DNA of 64,000 nt from Marisa cornuarietis (Eukaryota > Mollusca > Gastropoda > Architaenioglossa > Ampullariidae): positions 8,432,001 to 8,496,000 of the forward strand of contig SMMW01000001.1 in the NCBI GenBank assembly GCA_004794655.1, read 5' to 3'. Below the pieces are notes generated by a model, which worked only from the letters and a program-made list of their open reading frames with translations, was not told where the DNA came from and made no database searches. A program made the translations under genes and the position numbers. Numbering within the stretch: position 1 is the first letter of the stretch; every line of letters starts with the position of its first letter. Positions 1 to 12,459 of the stretch are shown here, piece by piece.

Positions 1-146
1 GCGGGCGATGCAGTTGCGATCAAAACTTGACCAAGGACGGAGGCACCGCTGAGTTGTTTGAACGTGTGCCCTTCTTCGGCAGTACAAGGTAGGCACAGCC
101 CTTTTCTACCGAAGCGGGGCCTCATTCTCCCTTCTGTGCACTTATT

Positions 147-232
147 TCTATCCCAGCCGACTGGGGAGTGTGGTGTGTACGTGTTTGTGTCTATCCCAGC
201 CGACTGGGGAGTGTGGTGTGTACGTGTTTGTG
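147..232. repeat. Two-copy 43-bp tandem duplication
   Basis: Two adjacent, essentially identical 43-bp units at 147-189 and 190-232, each starting TCTATCCCAGCC and ending in a GT-rich stretch. The near identity indicates a recent duplication. Small open frames crossing it are products of the repeat. Confidence 0.85.
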
Positions 233-1269
233 TCAAGCCAGCGAGCAGAACTGGGCGAGGGGTTGTAGCATTAAAGTGAGGAAGGGTACGGTGTGCGTAT
301 CGGAGTCTCTTGTCCGACTGCGGGGCTGTTGGAGGGGGAGGACCTTTTAGGTCAGGGGAGGCGAGCTGAAACCTTCTCGCTCAGGTTTCCCCGGCACGGC
401 TACGATGGCTGCCGGATGATTATAGGAAAAAGTACAGAGCGCAGGTCTGTGCGACTCCTTGGGGTTTGATTGTGTGCATTTCTATGTAAGGACACAAGCA
501 GTTGCTTCGACATGAATCTAGGACAACGTTGGGCCAGTCCTCCAATCAATAAGGCAGCCAGGGTTTGTAGAGTTTTGTGTGTAGAATGCGCAGGCTGCTA
601 GATCAGCTGGCGAGAAGTGTGCCCAAACAGGCAGAATATTGAGGTAACATCTAGTACACTGAGCTGCGGCATGTTACACTTGTACGGTTCATATGGTAGT
701 ATTTAAACTATCTTAAACGGTCTGGCATGCCTTTAGTTTATCACATACTGTCTGCATCATTAAAGTCACTTGCTGAAATCTACATCCATGCCACCAATTT
801 TGAACACCAACAGGAGACAAGCCGTACATGGTGAGTGTTAACAGTTTTGAGATCTGTGTGTCTCTAAAATGAACTGCATAATTTCGAAAAACGAATGACC
901 ATGCAGCAGTCTCAGGCTGTTGTGTACAGGCTGGAGAATTAAGCTGTAGGTGATGGGAATTTTTACTTTTCAACATTTATTTGGGACTATTTTTACATGT
1001 TTAACATTGCGAGTGCAAGAATGTTCATCGTACTTTGTTGGAGGTGTGCCTGTGTGTATTTGGATGTGTTTGTGTTTATGTTTCTTTGCATAGATATGTG
1101 GGTTTAGATGGTTGTGTGGAACAGAGAAGTTTGAGAAAATGATGATATGGGAGCTAGATGTGAAAGACATCATTGCATTTTCTTAGAAGTATTTTTCTTA
1201 TCTGATGTTTTTTTAGTCAAGCGTAGATTTATGTTCTTTAGTTTGAAAATGCTGTTACAGTAAGAGACA

Positions 1270-1392
1270 GAGGTAAGCATATCTGTACAGTTGTTAAGTA
1301 ACATAAAGTAACAGTTGTTAAGAAGCATGATGTAACTAACAGTCCTTAAGTAACATGACGTAACAGTTACTAAGTAACGTAATGATGTAGGT
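1270..1392. repeat. Degenerate short tandem repeat built on TAAGTAACAT
   Basis: The words TTAAGTAACAT and GTAACAGTT recur about every 20-30 bases with substitutions and small gaps. This looks like an old decayed minisatellite. No coding or regulatory role is visible. Confidence 0.6.
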
Positions 1393-3480
1393 GTTCCTTA
1401 CACCCACATTGTTATGTTTACTAATAGGGAACATATTTATAAGGGGTCATGTAGAAAATGACATTAGAAGTAGTTTTTTCGTAATGAAAGAATAAGATGG
1501 AAAGAATGGGTGATCAAAGCCGATGCAGGTGAAGGCGAGGTCATACAGCAGTTTGCAGCAGGAGGTCTGTGTTGTGTAACGCAGCCAGTGTTGATTGCCA
1601 GCAGGTCACACCAACCTGCATTCCCACTCAGCCTCGTGTCACTCATATTATTGCAGTTTGGTCAGGGCACCCCTTGTGAAAGGTCAGATGGTTTTGTATT
1701 CCTGTAAAGTATAATATCTGTCTGCAGACGCATGCAAGTGTATGTGCATCTTGGAAACAGACGTGGGCATATAGCGTTAGTTATGCATGGTGTTTATCAT
1801 TTCGTGAATTGCCGCACTTAAAATCGGATTTGCCCGATAACGAAAACGTGAACAGCAGTTGTATTACCCACATGTTGATATAAGCCGATGAAGAAAGGAG
1901 CAATGTTATTTTGTTATTCAAGTATTTAACAATTGTTATTTTATATATATTATCATCAGTTAACAGCCATATGTGCCATATAACAGCCATTCAAGATTAC
2001 TTAGAGAAAGTCCGCACATGGCTGCAAATGTCTTTATATTTAAATAAGATTTTTTTCTCTTTTTTTTTTAGAAGGGGAGTTATTAACCCATTATTTAAAA
2101 ACCTCAGAGTTATATGGCACGATCAAGATTAGATTTTAATATTAAACAGAACAATCTCTTACTTAGCACTGTATTAAGGCATCCTATTACCTGTTTTGTC
2201 ACAGTAAACACCACGTCACATTCAACTGCGTAAAACTGTTCTAGGCATGAACAGTGGATACAGCTTTAACTAAGGGGATGTCACACAAAGTAGCCATAAG
2301 CTGCATGATAAAGATTATTTTCACTTATTTATTTATCATTTGGATGGTGGTGTTTATTTTGATTTTTGTCTAACTTCAAGAATATGGGTTGCTGGATATC
2401 GTTTAACAAAGATCATTTACAGAAGACCAACATTACATTTTTCCGGAGGGCGTCATGTCCACTTTGGTTAGTCTGCAGGCTGTAAATGTGCAAAATGCTT
2501 TGGGGAAAATCTCTCATTTAGAGGCCACATTGTGGGAACCAGTGGTTTAAAGGATTTTATGATGCTTGATTTAGCACAAGAGGGAAAATACCCCAAGCAA
2601 ATAGTACAAGCTTATTACTATAAATTATATCAAATAGAGTTTTGTCTTCTTGTATTTAATCAATGTTTAGTTTTGATATGACAAACATTTTGTTTTTTTA
2701 CTTGTTCCCAGATGGTTAACTACAGATACAGTGCTCAGGTGGGTCTGTTGTCACCCATGCCCTGGTTTAATGTGTTTGCTACACCACTATTTAGCAAATA
2801 TATAGGCCTGTCAAAATTAAATTTGAACAGAATGCCAGTAAATGTAATTTCACATAATTCAAAATTGACTTTTATTCTGTCAATTGATGTATGGATTTTT
2901 ATCCATCTAAATTCTAAAAGCAGAATTACATGCTGTCTTAAAACATTGAAATCAGAAACGAAAAAAAATTATGTTAATGTTTTAGTGAAACAGAGAGAGA
3001 GACTATTTGTATATGTGTGTGTGAGAGAGAGGACCTTATGGGAACAACAAGGATATTGATTAAAATGCTTTATGCTTGTTATTCACCAGATACAGTGATA
3101 GGTCCAATTGTTTACTAGTAGTTACAATATACAAAGCTGGGGAGTGGAAGTACAGTATAGGTTCATCACAGTGGAGTTTATTTTTAATTGTTGCTTTTTA
3201 TTTGATAAAATTCCTGAGTGGATGCCAGCAACAGGGCTGTGGGGTGTTAACAGACGGTCATTATGTTTGCTGCCTTTCGCCAAATTTTATGCCATGTACT
3301 TTGCTGGCAGTCTGCAGAATATGTTTGGAGTCAAGAGTTCCTCATGTGGATACATTTTGAGGAAGGGTGTTCTCCTTATGTGAGCTATAAAATCTGCTGT
3401 GCCATTTCATTATTAGCAGACAGTAGAGAAAAGGAGGTGTAACAGTGGTTGTGTGTTCTGAAGACAAGGCTCATGGCAAC

Positions 3481-3566
3481 AGCTATTATACAGTATTAGA
3501 TATAGTTAGATATCATACAGTGTTACATGTAGCTAGCTATTATACAGTGTTACATATTGTTAGATT
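3481..3566. repeat. Degenerate tandem repeat with TATTATACAGTGTTACAT core
   Basis: Three imperfect copies of an element containing ATTATACAGT and TTAGAT, in A/T-rich DNA. Small and decayed; no function is suggested. Confidence 0.5.
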
Positions 3567-4652
3567 TTTTTTAAGCAGACTGCTCATATAACAGGAAGGA
3601 TATGTGTGTATTTGTGCACATGCCTGCATGTGTGTTTGTTGAACAGGTTCTATGCACATCACCAATCTACAAGACTGTTATCAAATGCTGAAGAGTAAGG
3701 AGTGTGCTAGTATTTAGAAAACAAAAAAAAGTACAAAGACATTGTGTGCACACTGCCTGCATGTGCATATACATACCTACACATACATGCCTGAAAACTC
3801 TGTCAGCTATTGTAATGTCTGTGGTTGTCTTAGCCAATAAAATTACTATATTGAGAGCATAATTTGAACTGTGGCAAGTTAGATGATGGAACAATGAAAC
3901 AGTAACTTTTCCAAAACTTCATGATTAAATCAAACAATGAAAATCATTGACAAGTTAGAGGTGCAGCAGTGAGTTGTAAGAGCTGGCATTGAAGATAGTA
4001 TGTTCACATTTAAGAATAAGGCTTTTCCCTCGGTTTATATAGTCAGGGTTATTTTTATTCCATTTAAATATTAAAGATCTCAGTGTCATATTTAGAATGA
4101 AGACTGAGTTGTGTTCCTATGGGATGGGGGTTGGGGGGGGGCGATAAGAATACCCTACCTGTATGCTCACAGCACCAACAACAGCCACATAAGCAACAAA
4201 GAGATGTTGAATTAACTTGACAAAGCCTTGCATAGAGATAAGTTTGGATGCACATAGGTAAATCGACTTTGGTAACTTGTTTTTACAGGTCCTAGCTAGT
4301 TTATAGTCTCTGTTCATTACACAATATTACATTGAGTATCACATTAATTGGAATGAAAATTACTTTCGGTGGTATTGTACACATCTTAGGCTGTCCTCCA
4401 AAACTCAAAACAAAGCCTATTGTTTTGAAGAACATGATTTTCTGGGGCTAACAAAGAATCTGCAAATAAAATACAAGATAAATAATTTCTCCTTGTTGTT
4501 AACTGAAGTGGAAATTCTGCTTATCAGCAGCAAATCTGAGTGTAAATAATTTATGCATGATTGTAATCTTTTTGTGAACAGCAAGAAGATAAAATCTGTT
4601 GATAATTTCCTTGTAATGCTGTACATCTTTTCTCCCCCTCCCCTCCATTGTA

Positions 4653-4725
4653 GCAGAGTAAGCTAGTTAGTTTTGCTTGTAAATCTTCCCACTGAGTAAG
4701 CAGAGTAAGCTAGTTAGTTTTGCTT
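4653..4725. repeat. 26-bp direct repeat, two copies 47 bp apart
   Basis: The same 26 bases, beginning GCAGAGTAAGCTAGTTAG, occur at 4653-4678 and again at 4700-4725. A local tandem duplication of about 47 bp with a partly diverged spacer. Confidence 0.8.
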
Positions 4726-6070
4726 CTTTTGTTATTGTTACCAACAAGGTCATGCAACCTACATCCTAAATGCTAGATCTTTTCCCCACATATGTTTTCC
4801 CTCCACCACATCTATGGGGGGAGGGTGTTTTTGTTTGTTTTTTAGTTTTGTTTTGTTTTTTGCATCAGACTGTCTGAATTGCAAATGGCCAAGATTGTTT
4901 CCTATTCTACTTAAAACCTGATCCCGGTTAGGTCCATCCACCATGGATGATATGTTCCCTGAATATTGACTCATTTTCCAAAAATCAAAATTATATGTTG
5001 AATGGATGGTGCCAAGATTTTGAGTTGACACCATACTTTTTATTTTGTTTACCCACAAAAATGCTGTAAAGTTAATCAGTCATGTCATTTAGTTGTCATG
5101 CATGCTCTTCATAATGCAAACAGTGATCTCTCTATTGACAGTGTCAGCTACGTAAAATGTATTTGCTGAGACAAAATAAAGAGGAATTAAGCACTACCAT
5201 TTCCCCCTCCAGGTCTTTAATATCGCACAGCACATTCTATGCATTCTACAAAGTTTCTAAATGTTGAAAATGTTACAACTTTTAAAATAGCATGTGGAAT
5301 TTATCAGATTTGTACTTTCTTAAAAAAAAAATAAAAAAAAACCTGCATTTTATGGACCTTCACTGAACCTCAAAATGGAAAAGATCCCCAAAATTTAAGA
5401 TAGCATGTAAATAGGTTAGTGAAATAATGCTAATAGCCATTTTTGTGATAGCTGCTTGAAGAAGTTGACTACCAAAACTATTAAATAATATCAATCGATA
5501 ATTATCAATGGCAGCTGGGGGTCCATAGCTATTAGTGTGGGTCTTTGACAGTAGAGCGGCAACCTTTAATCCCTCATATCTTTTATTTAATAATGCTAAC
5601 ATCTGGAAGCAATTTAAATCCAAAATCTCATTACTTTCTTATATCTTAGATGAGTGTATACTGCATCAGACTGGTAATTTCCAAGAATTAAAAGAATAAA
5701 TTATAAAAGTCTAACAGACGTGACAGTAACTGTGGAGGTTAAATTGGAAGAACTGAGAGTGAATAAGCATGTGTACATATAAGATTAGAATGTGTGTGTG
5801 TGTGTGTGCAAGTGCGCATACACATATCTAAAACTTCATACAAAGGAAAATGATATTCACTCAAGAAAGAGCATAAACTTCATAATTTTTCAAATGCTTT
5901 ACACTGATTTTTTTTTTAGGGTGCGGGGTGGGTGGGGCAATTTAAATATCAGGTAATGTCTGAATTTTAAATATTTTTGTTATGAATCATAACTACAGGA
6001 GACATTATTTTGTACAATAAATATGTTTTGAAAGTTTTCAGAGCTATAGCTTATTTAACATTTTTTTCCA

Positions 6071-6219
6071 GTGTGTGTGTGTGCATAGAGAAGGAAGGTG
6101 TTTGAAATTTTAGGTAAAACTGAATACTCCAGAAAGTGTGTGTCTGTGTGTGAATAGAGAAGGGTATTGATAGAAATCCTTGGTAAAATGGACTACTTCA
6201 GAAAGTGTGTGTGTATGTG
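6071..6219. repeat. Approximately 67-bp tandem repeat, about 2.2 copies
   Basis: Each unit has a GTGTGTGTG tract, then ATAGAGAAGG, then a GGTAAAA segment, then CAGAAAGTGTGTG. Two full diverged copies and the start of a third are visible. Microsatellite-seeded duplication. Confidence 0.6.
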
Positions 6220-8268
6220 AAAGAGAAAGAGCAGTATAAATAAAGCAAGATTGTATGCTTTCCTCATTTAATTAAAATCTTAGAATTTTAAGTTAATCTT
6301 CTTTAAAGAATCACACTCTGTTTCTAAACATGTATTCTGGAACCTGTCCCAGCTTGAAGCATGTGTTATTTTGGAGGTCATCTCCGCTAACCCTGACAGG
6401 AGTGAATTGATGTATTACAGGCTATATTCAAAGAATGTGTTGGGCACTGGCTCACAATCTGCATTTCGTGTGTGCATCTAAAACAGTATTTCTTTTCCTT
6501 GGGACATTGCATGGGATTTACGGGTTCCTGAGAAGGAGTGCCATTGCCTATCTAGCTTTGTTTCATAATGCATAGCGAAGTGTACTTGAGTCTCAGGTTG
6601 AAATGGGGTTAAGTGATAAAGCAAATAAAGTGGATAATGTGGATGTTTACACGTGATCATGACAAAATGTATTATCACTTGCCATATGTGCAGTGCTGGC
6701 AGAGGTTATTGTTGGTGAAATGGTGGTGGGTATAGAGGCACTATACTATAGACACCAGTGTGTGTGTGTATTGGGGGGGGGGGAGTATTGATAATTATAA
6801 CCTGACGCTGCCAGTTGACATCACATTTTGGTTGACAGTTTTATAACGATTATGCATTTGCAATGGAATGGTACATTTATTTCTGTCGTTCTTTCTCTGT
6901 TTTTGTGTATTTGATTTTTTTTCTCTTATTTCATGAGCATGAACAGTATGCACGCGAACTGTTTGTGAAATATTGCCGGTTGGCTGGGCAAATACTTTAG
7001 GTTTTGATTGCTCACTAGTGCGGCAAGCAGCTCGAGTCGCACCCTCCTCGTGATACGTCAGTGCGAGTGCAAGCGAACGTGTGGCTCGCAGTCTGAACGT
7101 CGTCCCGACCCCTTCTAGCCCGACCCAAACAAGGAACATGACCGTGGTAATGTTCCCACTGCACTCTTATGGAAACCCATCGGCATATACATATCATAAA
7201 GTGAATTATAGTCTTTAATATGCATGATCTCTGACATAGCCATCGTATAGTTCTTTATTCCTGTTTTCTTTTCTCTAATTCAAGCATGCGTACAAGGTGG
7301 TTAAGCGACGTTTTCAGCTCATCGCCCGTTCCCTCCCTCACCTGCCCCGTCCACCAGCTCAGTCTTTCTCTGTCCCTATCTGTGCCACAGTCTCTTCCTC
7401 CTCTATTCTTTCCCCACTCCCTCCCTCTCTCAGAATGTTATAATCAGTGTGTAGCGAACTGCACTTTTTTTTTAACTTCTTGTACTACTGCTACTTCTCT
7501 CTTCTACAGAGAAGAAAACCCTGTCGTCGAGGACATCTTATCGATGATGTGATTATATTCGTAAATGCGTTTTTTTATGACCGCACACGTCTTTTCAACG
7601 AATGACAAGATGGAGTAGTATCATATCTGACTGCTGAGCAGACCAGCATTATTTCTTTGCTGAGCTGCATCATTCATTAAAAAAAAAAAGGCGTGTACAT
7701 GAAACCTCTAGACTTTTCTTGCAAACTTTTCGTCTTGGAATTATTTTTTCCAAGATTAACACGCACATAAGTTGTGCTTGTGTGCGCACATCCACACATG
7801 GGAGGAATATATAGCTTTGCGAAGGCGGGCTTAAAGAAAGAAAGAAAAAAAAAACCCGCAGACCCATTTCCCTTGCATTGAGTTCTTTGATCGTTGGGAC
7901 ATTAACTTCTCCTCTGTTTCTTGACCAGTTGTTAGGGGGTTCCGGTTTTTGTCGCGCTAATTGAAGCCATTAAAAAAACTTGAAAGAGGTCGGCTGTCAT
8001 CGAGGTCTGACCTTTTCACGACCCGAAAAAGTCCCGTAGCCTATTTGCCCTAGGGCCGGAAAACTATAAGTGGTTCATCGTGTACAAGGCAGGGTATGTG
8101 CAGGGAGGCATCCCCTTCTCCTTGGACCGCTCCAGGGAACCTTACAACTGCTGACTTTCTGCCTTACCCCACGGACGTGTATAGGTGGACTGCTGTCTGC
8201 CGAGACCAACACTGAGACTCTTGCGAAGTTCTCCGCTGTTAGTCTCGGCGAGCTTAAACAATGAATAT

Positions 8269-8372
8269 GCCTAAACCGGAAGCTTTGTATACACCAGCCT
8301 CGTTCTAGTTGTTAAGCTGAAACATGGCTAAATCGGAAGCTTTGAGCACACCAGCCTCGTTCTATAACTTAA
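8269..8372. repeat. Direct repeat of 57-bp period, two copies
   Basis: Copy one (8269-8317) and copy two (8326-8372) share CTAAA-CGGAAGCTTTG and then ACACCAGCCTCGTTCTA. The match is clear but with scattered substitutions, so the duplication is not recent. Confidence 0.75.
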
Positions 8373-8636
8373 CTTTAAAAAAATCGCCTGCAAGCAAATC
8401 GAGCTTACCCTAAATGTGTGCACAACATTTTTATGTGTTTCTAATGAAGGTGTGCAAGTAGTCTTTACACGCGTTTTTAACTTTTTTGTTTTATGTTGGT
8501 GGAAATATCCCCATGTGATTGTAGTTATGCTAGCATGGTACAATGATAGCTGGTCAAGTACTTCACTGTTATAGACATATACAGAATTGTGCTGATGACT
8601 GAGATGACATATAGATCTATGCCTGCTTTTGTACAC

Positions 8637-8831
8637 TGTTATACTGACTAGACGTGCAGGGACCAGTTGTCACCACGTGTTATACTGGCTAGACATGAAG
8701 GGACATGTTACCATGTGTTATACTGACTAGACATGCAGGGACATGTTACCATTGTTTTATTGACTAGATGTGCAGTAACCTGTCACCATGTGTTATACTG
8801 ATTAGACATGCACTGACATGTCACCATGTGC
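8637..8831. repeat. Minisatellite, about 39-bp unit, five copies
   Basis: TGTTATACTGACTAGACATG followed by CAGGGACATGTTACCATG recurs with unit starts near 8639, 8680, 8718, 8757 and 8793, a period of about 36-41 bp. Copies differ by point changes and small indels. Confidence 0.85.
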
Positions 8832-8925
8832 TAGCTGTCAGATCTACAATGGTGTGCTTACTATGGTGTCAGGGTAGTGTACTGTTGTTTGCATACTACT
8901 GTGTGCACAGATCATTAATAGAATG

Positions 8926-8963
8926 CATCATCATCATAATCATAATCATCATCATCATCATCG
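8926..8963. repeat. (ATC)n microsatellite
   Basis: Run of CAT/ATC triplets with two CATAAT interruptions. In one frame it translates as polyisoleucine, which accounts for the isoleucine-rich open frame crossing it. Confidence 0.9.
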
Positions 8964-10599
8964 TCCCTTGACTGGTACTAGTTGATCACCAGTTATGCTG
9001 GCCTGATGGTAGGTTGGTCTGAGAAGGTTGATTGTCAATTAAGCCCATCTTGCGTGGTATGGACCTTATTCACACATGACTCTTTAGGCTTTTCAAAACA
9101 AGGCCTCATGGGCCTCATGGTTATAAGGAAGAATGCCCAAGAGCTTCACAAGTAAAATCAAATTCCACACTGCTGTGTGCCGCTCTGTACAAACGGCAAC
9201 GTGGGATATGGCGGCCAGACTCGTACTTTCATTTGCAAGTGATAAAAAAACTTAGGAAGCTTTAAACTTTAAAAATTTGGGGGAAACAAGGACAAATGCT
9301 TTCAATATATAAGTTGAGTGTATGGTATGCCTGTTTTTGCTTTTGAAGACTGTTTCAGTCTTAAGTCAGTTCAAAATAACTGATAATACATGCAAGTATA
9401 GTTGACTAACTCTACAAGAATTATAATTCAAATAAAGTATAAAATTATTTAATAAATGCACGCTATGCATGTGACATGTGGTCAAGTAGGCCTGTGTGTG
9501 TCATCCTTTGTTGACATTTATTCACACATAATGGTAGGCTTGCAGATAGTAAACAGCAAATCTAAATATTGTAATTTTCAGGTTTCCAAATTTTTTTTCT
9601 GAGAACTACCTTGAGAAACATTTACTTCATCATTTGTAAATACATGTTCAGATTAAAGTGCAGACTCTTAGTTCGAAAATTTGTAACTGCATGACCTGCA
9701 CTGCAGAAGTGCCACCACATCGAAAAATGGAAACACTCCTGTGGTACTGTCACATTTGCTAGCCCATTATACAGATGATCTGTGGGGTTGAATCATAGTT
9801 AATAAAGAATTTACAACCATTATTCTGGTTATCTAAGTACAGTGTATCTATAATTTAATTGTTCATGGTGACCTGTGGCACCAGACCTTGTTCTGGTGAC
9901 TTGTGAAGTCATTACAGAAGAGCCTGGCATAGTTTTATTTCCACAGTCTACAATTAACCTTATTGTTTAGCAAAGAAAATAGAATGTTAAAAGAACGCCT
10001 TACTTTTATCTGTTTTTTTAATAAATGTTCACACCAACACACTCCAACTTTCACATTTATTTACATGTTCAAAGATTAAAAATCTCTCTCTTGCAATTAT
10101 AATATGCTGGCAGGTATGAGAAAATTTTAACTGTGATTGCCACTGGCTAAATGGTGGTTAAATAATGGTGCTACCTCTTCATGTCTTTCTACATAGCCCC
10201 GTAGGAATATATGAATACTAGGTATAGATGCCTCTAATCTAAATTTGTATGTGGTGAATTTTGCCATAACTTTTACAAGATCTGTGACAGTGTCACTGTA
10301 AAAGTAATGATATTTTAACTGTGGAAGTATCTGTGATTTTGCATTTGCTATTGGTCTTCCAAAAATAGTTTCATAAATCTTTGTTGGAGCTCAACTCTTA
10401 AGTAAATGTTATGGTGTTATGGGGAATTTTTAACAATGGTTGAAATTTATCAAATGCCACTCGTAAACCAGTGATGTTTTCCATTTTAATATCTGCAGTC
10501 AACATAATCACAACTATTAAGTCACACATAATCAAAATTTCTCAATTTAAGATTTAAGGACAAATTTTATTTAAGAGAATTGAAAATCAGGAACATAAG

Positions 10600-10686
10600 C
10601 CCTAGCAGCACAGAATGCCTAAAACACATGGGTCCCATAGAAAGTATGTGGGACCCATATATTTTTGGCATTCTGTGCTGCTAGGG
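10600..10686. repeat. Foldback (hairpin) element with 20-bp perfect arms, copy 1
   Basis: The left arm CCTAGCAGCACAGAATGCC (10601-10619) is the exact reverse complement of 10667-10685, and one more base pairs outside (10600/10686). The interior holds a second inverted pair, ATGGGTCCCA against TGGGACCCAT, so nearly the whole 87 bases can fold into one long hairpin. A diverged second copy lies 0.55 kb downstream, so this is best read as a foldback or MITE-like repeat. A small-RNA precursor of transposon origin is possible but not shown. Confidence 0.85.
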
Positions 10687-10734
10687 AGAGATATGAATGT
10701 ACACACCATGAAATATATTCATACAAGGAACACC

Positions 10735-11000
10735 AGATTATACAGCTTGGTGACAAATGCAAGAGATATATATAAACAGTGTGCAATATATACACATGGG
10801 ACAAAGCAAATTATACAGGTTTGAGATACAATTGTAAGAGATGTACACTACTGCAATACATGCACATGGGGCAGAGTTGTGACACACCAATAGGAGAGAG
10901 ATGTAGCACTGTGCAATATATGCATGAGTAAAACAAATTATGCAGGTTGGTGACAAATGGCAGAGATTGTACACAGTGTGCAAAATAGTCACATATACAG
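10735..11000. repeat. Degenerate tandem repeat, about 65-bp unit, four copies
   Basis: The cores GTGCAATATATACACATGGG, CTGCAATACATGCACATGGG, GTGCAATATATGCATGAG and GTGCAAAATAGTCACATA recur at about 62-68-bp intervals, each preceded by an AGAGATGTA-like segment. It lies between the two foldback copies. Confidence 0.7.
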
Positions 11001-11154
11001 CAAATATAACAGGATGGTGGCACAGATATACTAGAAATATGAATGTACATACAGAATAATGCTATGCACAAGTATAGGGTAAGGTAAAATATTCAAGTCA
11101 GTGACGGAATCTAAGTCCCACATGTTAAAAGTGGATGAACAAAATGAAAAATAG

Positions 11155-11261
11155 CCTCTAGTTGCACAGAATGATGAAAACATGGATCCTATAGAAAGTA
11201 TATGGGACCCATGTACTTCACCAGGGAGCCCACGTATTTTTGGCATTCTGTGGTGCTTGGG
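11155..11261. repeat. Foldback element, diverged copy 2
   Basis: Shares with copy 1 the GCACAGAATG left arm, the central TATAGAAAGTATATGGGACCCAT segment, TTTTTGGCATTCTGTG and the terminal GCTTGGG. Arms are imperfect (GTTGCACAGAATG against CATTCTGTGGTGC) and about 20 bases are inserted in the right half. Same orientation as copy 1. Confidence 0.75.
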
Positions 11262-11424
11262 ACACAAATATCTGTAATATCTGTATTGTTTCACTCTTTC
11301 ACACCCTCAAGGAAAGCATGATTAGCATGAGCACATTACACAAATCGTAAATATGAGAGGCTCGAGCGGATTCTATTTCCAGTATCACGGACCGTTTGAT
11401 ACATAGATTGGCTTTGGTACCCAC

Positions 11425-11895
11425 TTCACTGGCCTATGGGGCTCGTTCTAGTTTTATGATGGCGCTTGCATGAATAGGCTCCGTTGAGTAGCTTTTGCAT
11501 GGAGCGACCAGTCCCCTCCTTCACGTTTGCCGTCCAGTTCTTGCTCTGTCCACGGCGCCCCGAAGAACGGTCTTTCTCAGTTTCATGCCGGGCGACATGG
11601 CCGAACCAGACCAGCATGTTTAGTGTTCCGACAACGGGTTCCATGTGTCCCACGAGGGTGGCGACCACGCTTTGGACAAGATCGTTAGTATTGTGTTTTG
11701 TGTAGGATATCCGGAGCAGCCTCCGTAGGCACTATTTCTTGAAGGCCTAGGTTTTCATGTCCGAATGAACAAGGGGAGTCCCCGCCTCGGAACCGTACAA
11801 CAGGATGGTGATTACGAGGGACTTGCACAACCTATACTTGCTGGTAGATCTGATGCTGTTGCTGCGGCAGGTCTTATCCAGCCTGAAAAGAGTGC
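11425..11895 (-). mobile_element. LINE remnant: C-terminal end of a non-LTR reverse transcriptase ORF
   Basis: Minus-strand translation gives, in order, an RS(T)SKYRLCKSLV segment, ILLYGSEAGTPL (cf. the family's ILLYGCETWTLL), CLRRLLRISYTKHNTND, ATLVGHMEPVVGTL, WFGHVARHE, and a GRRGQSKNWTANVKEGTG tail. These are the successive C-terminal blocks of the same LINE family as the copy at 30.2-30.9 kb. An in-frame stop lies before CLRRLL and the catalytic region is absent, so it is a dead, 5'-truncated copy. About half the fragment (11426-11668) is still open. Confidence 0.85.
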
Positions 11896-12185
11896 AGCAC
11901 GTGTACAATGATCGTCGTGTTCAACACACAATATACAGCGAATTGTTTGTTCACATTGTTCAATGATTTTCTTGTTCCTACTTTACAATAATCTGCTTCT
12001 TCGTACTTTATGATGATACGTATACACTGTACAGCGACTTATCTTGTACATGGCGTGTGTCTGTTTATGTGTGCACACTGTGTAACTATTTGTGCACATT
12101 GTACAGTTTTACACATTTACGTGTTCACACTGTACAGCGTGTTTTGTGTAGGACTTTCTTGTTCACACTGTACAGTGATTTACAT
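11890..12185. repeat. Degenerate repeat of a TTCACACTGTACAGTGATTT core
   Basis: Variants of GTTCACACTGTACAGCGA recur about every 30-40 bp: near 11898, 11930, 11955, 12025, 12065, 12097, 12130 and 12163. Spacing and sequence are irregular, as in an old minisatellite. It begins just past the LINE remnant. Confidence 0.65.
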
Positions 12186-12264
12186 CCTCATGCACGTCAA
12201 GCATGGTCACGATCTACCCGGTCAGTCCCCACATCCTGTCATTCCTTTATCGCACCCTCTTATA

Positions 12265-12459
12265 TTAGAGAGTTTGAGATTCAGCGCTCGCAAGACGCCT
12301 GCGGGAGCGGCAACCTGTAGCGTCACGGGAATTTGCGCCCTACATCATCACATCCACAAAATCCAATCAATCGCTTTCTCACAACGGGTAGACTTAGTGG
12401 CTCGCCGTTCTCGTTGCCGCACACGTCTCCCTACGCGTCGTGGATCTCAAACTCTCTAA
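12265..12459. mobile_element. 195-bp inverted-repeat element (MITE-like)
   Basis: TTAGAGAGTTTGAGAT at 12265-12280 is the exact reverse complement of 12444-12459. Inside the 16-bp arms the pairing continues imperfectly (AGACGCCTGCGGG against its partner near 12405-12430), so the unit is a long imperfect hairpin of higher GC content than its surroundings. No coding capacity. No convincing target-site duplication is seen, so the mechanism is unknown. Confidence 0.7.

Larger units (their letters stand above)
1..8268. other. Non-coding stretch, no gene recognised
   Basis: Mostly A/T-rich DNA with short homopolymers, GT/CA and GA tracts and small tandem duplications listed separately. Open frames here are short, lack recognisable domains, and often translate simple repeats. 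The more CpG-rich patches (roughly 1-350 and 7000-7150) show no splice-flanked coding segment that I can defend. Exons of an unknown gene shorter than about 100 bp could be missed by eye. Confidence 0.6.
8373..10599. other. Non-coding stretch with a minisatellite and no gene
   Basis: Apart from the repeats at 8637-8831 and 8926-8963, this is unremarkable A/T-rich sequence. A patch at about 9000-9260 is less A/T-rich but shows no domain, splice-bounded frame or RNA gene. Confidence 0.6.
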
